DNA from: CAZIWJ01 sp964542855
GTDB taxonomy: Bacteria > Bacteroidota > Bacteroidia > Cytophagales > Cyclobacteriaceae
DNA length: 28,917 bases
Direction: 5' to 3'
NCBI GenBank assembly: GCA_964542855.1
Contig: CAZIWJ010000013.1
Span: 1-28,917, forward strand
Shown here: positions 15,679 through 22,883 of the stretch, piece by piece
Layout of the letters: each line of letters starts with the position of its first letter
Numbering within the stretch: the first letter of the stretch is position 1
The notes under the pieces: generated by a model
Database searches by the model: none
Told to the model about the DNA's origin: nothing
The model's input: only the letters and a program-made list of their open reading frames with translations
Position numbers and translations under genes: made by a program

Positions 15679-16380
15679 CTACTGTCCAGCTGCCTGAACC
15701 TGTTGGGGCTTGTCGGTTTCGGAAAGGTTCAGCGTTCCCTTATATGCGAACAGCACCGCAAGGCACATTAAAATATGGCTCAAATCAGCATGATTAAACC
15801 ATTTGTGGGGGGCTAACTGCAAACTGAAAATTGCAGAGGCCAGGGCCATAATTCCTACTGCGCCGAGGAAATACAGACTGCCGGTGTTCCTGGTTTTACG
15901 GTAATTATACAAGTGAAAGGAGAAAACAACTACCAGTAATCCGTAGGCTCCGTGCACCTGCACGTAAGTAAAGTTAAGGGTAACGAAAGTAATAATAACA
16001 AAAGCAATTAGCTCGACCAGGTTAACGGTTTTAAAAAATTTCAGGAAGCGGGGTTTCAATAGTTCACTGGCGTGCTCAATTGCAGCCCGTTCCAGCAGAG
16101 TTACTGCAAACATGCCGACTAACCAGCCCGGGGTTTTCCATACAAACGAGAAAGCATAGAGAAATCCGTGACCAACTACTCCTCCTATAAATGTTGATAT
16201 ACCCAGGGTTACCAGGAAATAGCGGATGTAAAGATACTTTTTGCCTAACTTTTCAAGGGGTTTTAGCTTGAAATAAACGTAAAAGCTGACTACGGTTACC
16301 AAAACATCAGTAAATGTAGTAACGGGCTCCATAATTTCTATGCCCTGAATGAAAATGGAAGGTTGAGGTTCTACAGCCAT
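15679..16380 (-). CDS. Polytopic membrane protein of unknown function
   Basis: A 233-residue protein with about seven hydrophobic segments and no catalytic motif I recognise. The start reads MAVEPQPSIFIQGIEIMEP, followed by segments near residues 20-40, 53-75, 87-105, 125-160, 167-185 and 195-212. Histidines occur in the membrane parts (GVVGHGF, ERAAIEHASELL, APHKWFNHADLSH), a pattern also seen in haem- or metal-binding membrane proteins such as the ceramidase/hydrolase type, but this is only a resemblance. The ATG at 16380 is preferred over a TTG at 16404. Convergent with murI, with 2 bases between stops; upstream is a divergent intergenic region shared with the adenosyltransferase. Confidence 0.75.
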   Translation of the reverse strand: MAVEPQPSIFIQGIEIMEPVTTFTDVLVTVVSFYVYFKLKPLEKLGKKYLYIRYFLVTLGISTFIGGVVGHGFLYAFSFVWKTPGWLVGMFAVTLLERAAIEHASELLKPRFLKFFKTVNLVELIAFVIITFVTLNFTYVQVHGAYGLLVVVFSFHLYNYRKTRNTGSLYFLGAVGIMALASAIFSLQLAPHKWFNHADLSHILMCLAVLFAYKGTLNLSETDKPQQVQAAGQ

Positions 16381-16460
16381 GTATATTACTATTACCGTGT
16401 ACAAGCTTAGTGCTTATTATTTTTTAACTGCTAACTGATGCAAGGGTTTCGCGCACCATA

Positions 16461-16490
16461 TTGATAAAACTGATAAAAACTGTAGTTTTG
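16461..16490 (+). promoter_or_regulatory. Bacteroidota promoter before the adenosyltransferase
   Basis: TTG (16461-16463), 19 bases, then TAGTTTTG (16483-16490), matching the Bacteroidota consensus TTG-N19-TAnnTTTG. The spacer is an imperfect tandem repeat of TGATAAAAC. It predicts a transcript start near 16497 and a leader of about 50 bases before the ATG at 16548. No cobalamin riboswitch is recognisable in this short leader. Confidence 0.55.
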
Positions 16491-16547
16491 AGCACTTAAA
16501 TTTTTTTTAGAAAGCATCACAGGCAAAAGTATAGAATTATTGTATTT

Positions 16548-17105
16548 ATGAAGATATACACAAAAACGGGCGACAAAGGAGAAACCAGTACATTTAGCGG
16601 AAGCCGGGTTTCAAAAGCACACTACCGGGTGGAAGCTTACGGAACAGTAGATGAACTGAATGCCCAGCTCGGCTTAGTGCGTGATCAGTTGAGCGATAGT
16701 ACTATCAGGTCCTTTTTACTTCAAGTGCAGAACGATTTATTTGTTATCGGTTCTATTCTGGCCTACGATGGTGAAGACCAGCACCCTAAAATACCCTCTT
16801 TACCGGCTAACGCTGTTAGTAGTATTGAAACAGCTATTGATCAACTGGATGAGCAACTCGAACCCATGCGATTCTTCATTTTGCCCGGTGGCCACCCGTT
16901 AATATCGCAAACCCACGTGGTTCGATGTGTGTGCAGAAGGGCTGAAAGAAGAATAGTGGCCTTATCTGAACAAGCACCCGTGCCTGAAGAAATTGGTCAG
17001 TACCTTAACCGATTTTCCGATTACTGCTTTGTGCTGGCCAGGTTTCTTGCTAAAACCTACCAGGTTGAGGAAATACCCTGGCGCTCGGAGTCAACGTCAA
17101 AATGA
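16548..17105 (+). CDS. Cob(I)alamin adenosyltransferase, PduO type
   Basis: A 185-residue enzyme that transfers the adenosyl group of ATP to cob(I)alamin, giving coenzyme B12. The N-terminal ATP-binding motif KIYTKTGDKGETSTF (2-16), the central GTVDELNAQLG (32-42), FILPGG (110-115), the arginine-rich segment RCVCRRAERR (126-135) and YLNRFSDYCFVLAR (152-165) are all present and in the expected order for the PduO/MMAB family. Length is normal. No other B12 gene lies in the window, so it probably serves a salvage route for B12-dependent enzymes elsewhere. It is preceded by a good promoter and followed after 68 bases by the GroES-like gene, possibly in the same transcript. Confidence 0.94.
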   Translation: MKIYTKTGDKGETSTFSGSRVSKAHYRVEAYGTVDELNAQLGLVRDQLSDSTIRSFLLQVQNDLFVIGSILAYDGEDQHPKIPSLPANAVSSIETAIDQLDEQLEPMRFFILPGGHPLISQTHVVRCVCRRAERRIVALSEQAPVPEEIGQYLNRFSDYCFVLARFLAKTYQVEEIPWRSESTSK

Positions 17106-17173
17106 CAGATCCGGCTTCAGGCATGTTCTTTGCCACAGGGCATTCAAAAACAGTATAACGGAGATCAATCAAT

Positions 17174-17554
17174 ATGGAATTAACGGCTACAAACAAACTA
17201 AAAAACGTCATTATTGTGGGCGACAAGGTACTGGTTAAGCCCAAACAAAAAAACGACCAGACAAAAAGCGGGTTATATTTACCCCCAACTGTTCAGGACA
17301 ACCAGAAAGTATATACCGGTTACGTGGTAAAAGCTGGACCAGGATATCCTATCCCATCTCCTTTTGACGAAGATGAACCCTGGAAGGAAAGAGAAGAGCA
17401 GGTAAAGTATATCCCTTTACAGGCTAAAGAAGGCGACCTGGCAATGTTCTTACAAAAAGCCTCGTACGAGGTTACCTATGAGGGAGAAAAATATTTTATC
17501 GTTCCCCAGTCGGCTATTCTAATGCTGGAAAGAATGGATGACTTATTTGAATAA
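17174..17554 (+). CDS. Divergent GroES-like co-chaperonin
   Basis: A 126-residue protein of the Cpn10 fold, about 30 residues longer than canonical GroES. VIIVGDKVLVKPK (14-26) is the first strand pair, and KSGLYLPPTVQDN (33-45) corresponds to the mobile loop, keeping a hydrophobic LYL tripeptide where GroES has the GroEL-contacting IVL/III. The middle, PIPSPFDEDEPWKEREEQ (about 58-75), is an acidic insertion where GroES has the short roof hairpin. The C-terminal strands YEGEKYFIVPQSAILMLER match the GroES end. Thus it may cap GroEL or a GroEL-like ring for particular clients, or act alone; this is inference. A canonical groES is present at the window end, so this one is a paralogue. Confidence 0.82.
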   Translation: MELTATNKLKNVIIVGDKVLVKPKQKNDQTKSGLYLPPTVQDNQKVYTGYVVKAGPGYPIPSPFDEDEPWKEREEQVKYIPLQAKEGDLAMFLQKASYEVTYEGEKYFIVPQSAILMLERMDDLFE

Positions 17555-17617
17555 CCGTTAAAGGGAACAATATTGCTGCCTTAAACTAGTTCTTAAGGTA
17601 ACTAAATGTAATAATTA

Positions 17618-19324
17618 ATGATCAGACTGTCTGGCTTTCTACTGGCCTTTCTTCTTGCCAGCACTACTTCTATCCTGGCCCAGGATCGTAGAGACCTTGA
17701 GGATGCAGAAGTGATCATTGAGAAAAACAGGGAAATTGTTTTGCCCCAGAAGAATAAAGTGATTCCCCGTATACCCCCTGAACCCCGGCAGCCGGAACTG
17801 TCTCGTTCCCTCTCCTTTTCTTTTGTGAATGTTACCCCTGAATTTAAACCCATCCCCCTTGAAGTAGAACCGGCGAAATTTCGGGAGCGAGCCCCTATTG
17901 CTAGTAATAAACCTGAAAATGAAATTAAAATTGGCGCTGGTAATTTTTTATCGCTTTACGGGGAAGGTCATTACCGCTACCAGGCAGGCAGGTATTTTGA
18001 TGTGCTGACCCGCGCTTACCACCGTTCGGCAGCGCGCGGACCGGTAGATGATGAAAACTCTGGCAACAGCCTGACCCGGCTGAACGTTTCCGGACAATTA
18101 AAAAAAGAATCCTTTACCCTCAATAATACTTTGGGGTTACAGCGTAGAACTATTCGTTATTATGGTTACCCTGGAAATATTGAGGCGCCTTCTGATGATG
18201 ATATTCGCATCGCTTACAGTACGGTTTCATTACAAACGGCTTTTGAACACACCGGGCGAAATACCAGTATATCGGTTACTAACAAATTGAACCAGTTTTT
18301 TTCTTCCGATAATTTAGCTGAATTCAACTGGCAACCAAAAGCTACTTTCTTTTTAAATACAGGTAAAAGCCAGGCCATCGGAACCAGGCTCACCGGGTTG
18401 GTGAGCTCCTATTCTCCTAATGTAGCCGGAATAAATTCACTATCACGGGTTCTCATCCAGGGTGAGCCGTTTTATCAAAGGTCGTTTGGAAAGTTGAATG
18501 CTAAAGCCGGATTAAGACTGGCTTACCAGAACGACACCCTGGCTAGTAAACAGGCCTTCAAAGTATTTCCGTTGTTACATGCCAATTACCGGGCAACTGA
18601 TTTTCTAACCCTGCAGGCAGGGATAGACGGTAAGATTATTGAAAATACTTATCAATCACTCGTTGATGATAACAATTTTGTGAGTCAGGAGATTCTCCCC
18701 GTACATACCCATCAGAATTTAAGACTCTATTTTAATTTCGATTTGAACTTATTCCGGGCGTTAAACATATCTGCCGGCGTACAGGTGGAGTCGCTTCGCT
18801 ACCTGCCCTTTTACCTGAATATCATTGATGAACCTTACGCATTTAATGCTGTTTACAACCGGGAAAACCTTAGCCGGATCAATCCCTTTCTGGAAGCTGG
18901 CATAAACCTTGGCTCCGGAACTTACCTGTTTACTCGTTTCGATTATTTTAATTACCGGCTGCCCGATAATTTTATTGCGCCTTATCATCAGCCGGAATGG
19001 AAGTGGGCGTTCAATGCTGCTGTTCCAATTGGTGAAAAATTTAGCGTGGAAGCTAACTTATTAGTACTTGGAGGGATTAAAACGCTCGAATTATCACCTT
19101 TCGGGGTAGTTAATCCCGTACCGGATCCGGACATCACACCCAATTTAAATCTCGTTTCGCTAAATTCGGTTATCGATACCCGGCTAAGCCTTCACTATTC
19201 AATTAACAGTAGTTTTACTGCATTTTTAGAAGGTTTGAATTTGTTGAATGTGGAAAATGTGCGTTATTTCAATTACCCGGCTCGCGGGCTACAGGTTCTT
19301 GGCGGATTAGGATTTACTTTTTAA
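17618..19324 (+). CDS. Predicted outer-membrane beta-barrel protein without plug domain
   Basis: A 568-residue protein with a signal peptide (MIRLSGFLLAFLLASTTSILA, cut near residue 21), a Pro/Glu-rich linker (about 45-110), and from about residue 108 an alternating hydrophobic/hydrophilic pattern with many aromatic strand ends, closing in GGLGFTF with a terminal Phe. This is the signature of an outer-membrane barrel, resembling the barrel half of TonB-dependent receptors. No plug domain or TonB box is recognisable, and no carboxypeptidase-like N-terminal domain. The ligand is unknown. It precedes the SPOR/ExbB/ExbD/TonB cluster by 123 bases, with a predicted promoter between, so it may be functionally linked but separately expressed. 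Confidence 0.8.
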   Translation: MIRLSGFLLAFLLASTTSILAQDRRDLEDAEVIIEKNREIVLPQKNKVIPRIPPEPRQPELSRSLSFSFVNVTPEFKPIPLEVEPAKFRERAPIASNKPENEIKIGAGNFLSLYGEGHYRYQAGRYFDVLTRAYHRSAARGPVDDENSGNSLTRLNVSGQLKKESFTLNNTLGLQRRTIRYYGYPGNIEAPSDDDIRIAYSTVSLQTAFEHTGRNTSISVTNKLNQFFSSDNLAEFNWQPKATFFLNTGKSQAIGTRLTGLVSSYSPNVAGINSLSRVLIQGEPFYQRSFGKLNAKAGLRLAYQNDTLASKQAFKVFPLLHANYRATDFLTLQAGIDGKIIENTYQSLVDDNNFVSQEILPVHTHQNLRLYFNFDLNLFRALNISAGVQVESLRYLPFYLNIIDEPYAFNAVYNRENLSRINPFLEAGINLGSGTYLFTRFDYFNYRLPDNFIAPYHQPEWKWAFNAAVPIGEKFSVEANLLVLGGIKTLELSPFGVVNPVPDPDITPNLNLVSLNSVIDTRLSLHYSINSSFTAFLEGLNLLNVENVRYFNYPARGLQVLGGLGFTF

Positions 19325-19391
19325 CTATTTTAAATACCTCTCTGTAAGTTTTCGTTTAATTTTATGGCCTAATTTCATTGAGAACCAGAAA

Positions 19392-19423
19392 TTTGGGCAT
19401 TTTACTTGTAACTTGTAATTTAA
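19392..19423 (+). promoter_or_regulatory. Predicted promoter of the SPOR/ExbB/ExbD/TonB cluster
   Basis: TTTG (19392-19395), 20 bases, then TAATTTAA (19416-19423), six of eight matches to the -7 element TAnnTTTG. The spacer holds a perfect tandem duplication of ACTTGTA (19404-19417). It predicts a transcript start near 19430, about 18 bases before the ATG at 19448. Confidence 0.35.
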
Positions 19424-19447
19424 TGTTAACAATCAACCTGTCTGTAA

Positions 19448-20092
19448 ATGAGTGACATTGATAAAGATCGTATCAATTACGATAACGACCGCGATTTCGG
19501 AATGCGGGACGTAGAATATAATCCTATTGATCGCGATGCTAATGATCAGTTTGATCCTGATTTCAAAGAGGAGGATGAGGAAGAAGAAAAAGGTACGAAC
19601 TGGGGATTAGTTATAGGTATTATAGCAGCAGTACTACTGATAGTTTGGGCACTCATTTACATTTTTGTATTTGACGGGGCTAAATCACTGGGGTTAGTTG
19701 AAGAGGAACAACCAGTAATTCAACAAATTGAACCCGAGCCGGAACCTGTAATTGAAGAACCCGAACCGGAACCAGAACCCGTAGTGGATGAGCCTGACCC
19801 CGAACCGGAAACTGACGGAACCAACGCATATTCTGATGTGGTTGTGCTGAGTGAACCAACCGGTAAAACTTACGTTGTAGTTGGCAGTTTCATTGATGAT
19901 GACCTGGCAATGGACCTGGCCGCAGGAATGGAATCGCAAGGTGGAGGTGCACGGGTTATCCCCCCTTTTGGAAACCAGTCACTGGCTTACCGGGTTGCGG
20001 TTGCTGATTTCAATACTTTTCAGCAAGCATCCAATAATATTGAAAAATTTCGTTCTACTTTTGGTCCGGAAACCTGGATATTAAAGTATTAA
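19448..20092 (+). CDS. SPOR-domain single-pass membrane protein
   Basis: A 214-residue bitopic protein. An acidic N-terminal cytoplasmic part (1-50) leads to one transmembrane helix (about 52-75), then a Pro-Glu repeat linker (about 94-121, EPEPEPVIEEPEPEPEP) that could span periplasm, and a C-terminal SPOR domain (about 139-214: KTYVVVGSFIDDDLAMDLA ... AYRVAVADFNTFQQA ... WILKY). SPOR domains bind glycan strands stripped of stem peptides, which accumulate at division septa, so the protein likely localises to or senses septal peptidoglycan. It is 11 bases upstream of the ExbB gene and opens a four-gene tight cluster, which suggests that the energised complex is recruited by it (inference). 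Confidence 0.88.
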   Translation: MSDIDKDRINYDNDRDFGMRDVEYNPIDRDANDQFDPDFKEEDEEEEKGTNWGLVIGIIAAVLLIVWALIYIFVFDGAKSLGLVEEEQPVIQQIEPEPEPVIEEPEPEPEPVVDEPDPEPETDGTNAYSDVVVLSEPTGKTYVVVGSFIDDDLAMDLAAGMESQGGGARVIPPFGNQSLAYRVAVADFNTFQQASNNIEKFRSTFGPETWILKY

Positions 20093-20103
20093 AACCAATT
20101 TAC

Positions 20104-20793
20104 ATGCAAACTCCTGCTGAGATACCAGTCGATAGCCTCGACACGGGTGCAAGTGCAGTATCAGGCCTCGACCTGGTTTTAAAGGGTGGGTACTTTATGG
20201 TACCCATTGTTTTACTGTCTGTTATCGCTGTTTACATTTTTGTTGAACGTTACCTCACCCTTAAAAAAGCCTCAAAAGTACCGGCTAATTTTACCGATCG
20301 GGTTAAGAAAATGGTTCTTGACGGTGACGTGAGCGGAGCTCGCTTATTTTGTGCTCAAACCGATTCCCCTGTTGCCCGAATGATTGAAAAGGCCATCACT
20401 AAGCTGGGTAGCCCACTAAAAAATATAGAAGCAGCCATAGAAAATGTTGGTCGGATAGAATTATACCGGCTCGAGAAAAATTTATCTTACCTTGCCACAA
20501 TTTCCGGTGCCGCGCCTATGCTGGGTTTTTTAGGTACAGTAACGGGTATGATCCAGGCGTTCATTGCTATAGCGCAGGAAGAAGGTTCTGTAAGCCCCAA
20601 GCTTCTTTCCAAAGGAATTTACGAGGCAATGATTACAACCGCAGCCGGCCTGGTAGTAGGAATTATAGCTTACATAGGGTACAACTACCTGGTGAGTCAG
20701 GTTCAGAAGGTTGTTTACAAGATGGAATATACTTCAATTGATTTTATCGACCTTTTACAGGAACCCAAGCATGAAACTAAACTCACAAAATAA
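20104..20793 (+). CDS. exbB: MotA/TolQ/ExbB proton channel family protein
   Basis: A 229-residue inner-membrane channel subunit. Three helices are visible: about 27-47, 127-155 (containing the conserved ISGAAPMLGFLGTVTGMI) and 168-192 (ISKGIYEAMITTAAGLVVGI-like segment, here SKGIYEAMITTAAGLVVGI). The long cytoplasmic loop lies between the first two. With ExbD it forms a proton channel that drives TonB- or Tol-type transducers. The start is the ATG at 20104, 11 bases after the SPOR gene. The ExbD gene starts 23 bases before its stop, so the two are translationally coupled. Sequence alone does not separate ExbB from TolQ; the SPOR neighbour argues for a Tol-like role. Confidence 0.93.
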   Translation: MQTPAEIPVDSLDTGASAVSGLDLVLKGGYFMVPIVLLSVIAVYIFVERYLTLKKASKVPANFTDRVKKMVLDGDVSGARLFCAQTDSPVARMIEKAITKLGSPLKNIEAAIENVGRIELYRLEKNLSYLATISGAAPMLGFLGTVTGMIQAFIAIAQEEGSVSPKLLSKGIYEAMITTAAGLVVGIIAYIGYNYLVSQVQKVVYKMEYTSIDFIDLLQEPKHETKLTK

Positions 20794-21163
20794 AGTACAG
20801 CCCAATTTTAATCTGTCGTCGATGACAGATATAATATTTTTGTTGCTCATCTTTTTCATGCTTACGGCATCTTTTGTTACCCCCTCGGGCTTACCGGTTA
20901 ACCTGCCTTCAAGCAAACGCTCGAACATCGTAATGCAGAAAGTGAGTGTTACCATAACAAAGAATATACGTTATTACGTTAACGACACCCGGGTGAGTGC
21001 CAATGACCTGGAGTTGGAGTTAGGAAAAAATTTACCTGAAAAAGGAGGAGTAGTTGTGTTACACGTAGATAAAACCGTACCGGTAGAATACCTGGTTAAG
21101 GTAGCCGGAATTGCCAGTGCACTCGATGCCAAAGTGAGTGTAGCCACTAAACCTGAAAAATAA
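20771..21163 (+). CDS. exbD: ExbD/TolR family biopolymer transport protein
   Basis: A 130-residue bitopic protein with one transmembrane helix (about 19-37) starting SSMTDIIFLLLIFFMLTASF. The aspartate D20 corresponds to the proton-conducting Asp of ExbD/TolR. The periplasmic domain (about 45-130) ends VSVATKPEK and shows the ExbD pattern LHVDKTVPVEYLVKVAGIA. I chose the ATG at 20771, because the longer open frame (from 20711) adds residues with no family likeness that merely overlap the channel gene. The start lies inside the channel gene in another frame, and the stop overlaps the TonB ATG by one base (TAATG), so ExbB, ExbD and TonB should be made in fixed proportion. Confidence 0.92.
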   Translation: MKLNSQNKVQPNFNLSSMTDIIFLLLIFFMLTASFVTPSGLPVNLPSSKRSNIVMQKVSVTITKNIRYYVNDTRVSANDLELELGKNLPEKGGVVVLHVDKTVPVEYLVKVAGIASALDAKVSVATKPEK

Positions 21164-21999
21164 TGGATAAGCAAAACCGCAAAGCAATGCTTATTTCGAT
21201 AGGCACCCACTTGCTGGTGCTTATCTTACTTTTTAACCTAATCGCCTGGCAAGAACCCGATCCACCTCTTCCAGAATATGGGATCGAACTGGCTATGGGA
21301 TTTGAAGAAACCGGTTTTGGCAATACACCCGATCCCGTTCCTGAACCTACACAAACCCGGCAGGAACAAAGCCAGGAACCGCAGGACGAAGAAATGCAGG
21401 AACCTAATGATCCGGTAGAAAATGAACCGGTTGAAGAAGCACCGGAGGCAGAGGCGGTTGAAACACCGGTGGAGGATACTCCGGCCGAAGTAACCCAGGA
21501 AGCTCCGGCCAATGTATCCAGCCAGCCGGAAGAGAAAGAGAAAGAACAAAAAAAGAAAGAAACAAAGCCCAAAAAAAAGCCTAAACCTACAATCGATGGA
21601 AGAGCTTTGTACCCGGGCAAGTCGTCCGGAGGTAAGGGCAAAGACAATACTCAGGGGGCTGCAGGTAAACCCAACCAGGAGAATAACGGTTCAAATGTGT
21701 CTGGCTCTCCAGGAGAAGCTGAAGGGGCTTCGTTAGAAATGAGTGGTTGGAACTGGGATACCTATCCAAGGCCCAACGATAATTCTGATGCCAGCGGGGT
21801 TATTGTACTTGATTTCGGTGTGGATGCTGACGGATACGTGCAGTCGGTGCGGGTTAGCAGTTCTACGGTGGTTGATAATAGCGTGGTTCAGGTGTACGTT
21901 GACGCGGTTGAACAACTTACTTTTAGTCGTACCTCAGGTAATCCGGATAACGCACGAAGTGCAAACGGAAGAATAACTTTTGTTCTGCGGGCAAAATAA
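21163..21999 (+). CDS. tonB: TonB-like energy transducer
   Basis: A 278-residue protein with an N-terminal transmembrane helix (about 9-28) that contains a histidine (H15), as in TonB and TolA, then a long Pro/Glu/Lys-rich periplasmic segment (about 54-145, ending in EKEKEQKKKETKPKKKPKP), a Gly/Asn/Ser-rich stretch (150-190) and a C-terminal TonB-like fold (about 200-278: SGVIVLDFGVDADGYVQSVRV ... ANGRITFVLRAK). It should carry proton-motive energy from the ExbB/ExbD pair to an outer-membrane or peptidoglycan partner. The start overlaps the ExbD stop. An intrinsic terminator follows directly. It could equally be a TolA analogue; no Pal or TolB gene is next to it. Confidence 0.88.
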   Translation: MDKQNRKAMLISIGTHLLVLILLFNLIAWQEPDPPLPEYGIELAMGFEETGFGNTPDPVPEPTQTRQEQSQEPQDEEMQEPNDPVENEPVEEAPEAEAVETPVEDTPAEVTQEAPANVSSQPEEKEKEQKKKETKPKKKPKPTIDGRALYPGKSSGGKGKDNTQGAAGKPNQENNGSNVSGSPGEAEGASLEMSGWNWDTYPRPNDNSDASGVIVLDFGVDADGYVQSVRVSSSTVVDNSVVQVYVDAVEQLTFSRTSGNPDNARSANGRITFVLRAK

Positions 22000-22031
22000 A
22001 AGGGAGTTATTTGCTGTAATAACTCCCTTTT
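21998..22031 (+). terminator. Strong bidirectional intrinsic terminator
   Basis: A perfect 14-bp inverted repeat: AAAAGGGAGTTATT (21998-22011), 6-base loop, AATAACTCCCTTTT (22018-22031). The A-run before and T-run after make it work on both strands. It closes the SPOR/ExbB/ExbD/TonB transcript (its first bases overlap the TonB stop) and can end the convergent gene whose stop is at 22070. Confidence 0.93.
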
Positions 22032-22069
22032 AAATAATATTAAAAACTTAGTTAATTAAAGTATTCTCT

Positions 22070-22576
22070 TTATTGCATGCTTGAATCACCATCTGCCATC
22101 ATGTTTGCACCGCTGAGCCTGGCCTTTATTTTGTTGTAACGATCCTGAACATCAGCATCCGATTTAACAGCAGACTTGGTAGCTTTGTAAGCTTTAGCAC
22201 CCATGAATTTGGTTGCCAACATACTGTACATCTTACTAATATCTTTCTTCTTACCATCCTGGTATTCCATAGCGGTTTCCAGGAACTTCTTCTCAAAATC
22301 TTCGGCTTCAACTTCTTGTAGCTTGGCCTCATTGCCACCCGTGCGGTATAATTCATTGAAAAAACGAGCCTGGCTAATGCCCTCCTGCTGATCAACAAGA
22401 TCTTTTAGGCCGGTTTTCATGTTCTCTACCATGATATCCTTGATTTCTTCCATCATAGCGTACTGCTTCAGGTTCATGTCACTAACCCCTTCCTCATCTT
22501 GTGCGGAAGTAGTAAAAGGTACACAGAGTGTAGCCACTAATAAACTAAATACAAATAGTAAATTCTGTCGTTTCAT
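22070..22576 (-). CDS. Secreted alpha-helical protein of unknown function
   Basis: A 168-residue protein with a clear signal peptide (MKRQNLLFVFSLLVATLC..., cut after TTSAQ near residue 25) and a mature part predicted to be almost wholly helical, rich in Lys, Glu, Met and Ala (for example LKQYAMMEEIKDIMVENM and AKAYKATKSAVKSDADVQ). No cysteine in the mature part, no repeat and no known motif. It is probably periplasmic or secreted. I cannot assign a family. It is transcribed alone, with a full -7 promoter element 33 bases upstream of its ATG, and ends toward the shared terminator at 21998-22031. Confidence 0.75.
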   Translation of the reverse strand: MKRQNLLFVFSLLVATLCVPFTTSAQDEEGVSDMNLKQYAMMEEIKDIMVENMKTGLKDLVDQQEGISQARFFNELYRTGGNEAKLQEVEAEDFEKKFLETAMEYQDGKKKDISKMYSMLATKFMGAKAYKATKSAVKSDADVQDRYNKIKARLSGANMMADGDSSMQ

Positions 22577-22608
22577 AATAAATGTAGTTAATAATAAAGC
22601 TTTAAATT

Positions 22609-22616
22609 CAAATTTA
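22609..22616 (-). promoter_or_regulatory. Bacteroidota -7 element for the secreted protein gene
   Basis: On the minus strand TAAATTTG is a full match to TAnnTTTG and identical to the element before ilvE. It predicts transcription from about 22603, 27 bases before the ATG at 22576. No convincing -33 TTTG is found at the usual spacing. Confidence 0.45.
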
Positions 22617-22821
22617 GCAATAATAAATGGTATTTAATTAATAAAAAGATATTTATCCGGGTATTTAGTTTCAGACTACCGATACAGTAGACTACTATTG
22701 GAAAAATTAAAACTCACTAAATATGTAATTTTTTCAACAAAATCAACTTTCGTAATAAAATTTAACAAAACACCATAGATTTAATATTTACTGACCAGCA
22801 CAAATGGTTTAAATAAAACTC

Positions 22822-22836
22822 ATGCCATTTTGGCAT
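22822..22836. promoter_or_regulatory. Perfect palindrome over the miaB operon -33 element
   Basis: ATGCCA-TTT-TGGCAT is a perfect 6-3-6 inverted repeat. The TTTTG at 22828-22832 inside it doubles as the predicted -33 element, so a protein bound here would compete with sigma factor. Regulator unknown. Confidence 0.45.
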
Positions 22837-22862
22837 AATCCGGATCCTTTTACTTAGTTTTG
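22828..22862 (+). promoter_or_regulatory. Promoter of the miaB-regulator-lptE-secG operon
   Basis: TTTTG (22828-22832), 22 bases, then TAGTTTTG (22855-22862), a full match to the Bacteroidota -7 consensus and identical to that before the adenosyltransferase gene. The ATG of miaB is 21 bases downstream, so the leader is short. Confidence 0.6.
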
Positions 22863-22883
22863 CAACAGTAAAATAAACGTAAA

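Larger units (their letters stand above)
22577..22883. other. AT-rich divergent intergenic region
   Basis: This 307-base stretch separates the minus-strand secreted protein from the miaB operon. I see no gene in it. It contains promoter elements facing both ways (22609-22616 minus; 22828-22862 plus) and a perfect palindrome at 22822-22836. The rest is AT-rich without evident repeats. Confidence 0.6.

Noticed and set aside
16381..16404. Longer start (TTG) for the polytopic membrane protein
   Set aside because: An ATG eight codons later opens a more typical N-terminus, and the TTG overlaps the likely promoter region.
16491..16547. Cobalamin riboswitch before the adenosyltransferase
   Set aside because: The leader is only about 50 bases and has no B12-box-like sequence.
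21147..21647. Long open frame on the minus strand opposite the TonB-like gene, rich in Ser and Gly
   Set aside because: Its composition is the mirror of the Pro/Glu repeat codons of the TonB-like protein; no domain, and it crosses well-supported plus-strand genes.
22831..22850. Possible sigma-54 promoter (TGGCAT) before miaB
   Set aside because: There is no GC of a -12 element at the fixed spacing; the -33/-7 promoter explains the region better.
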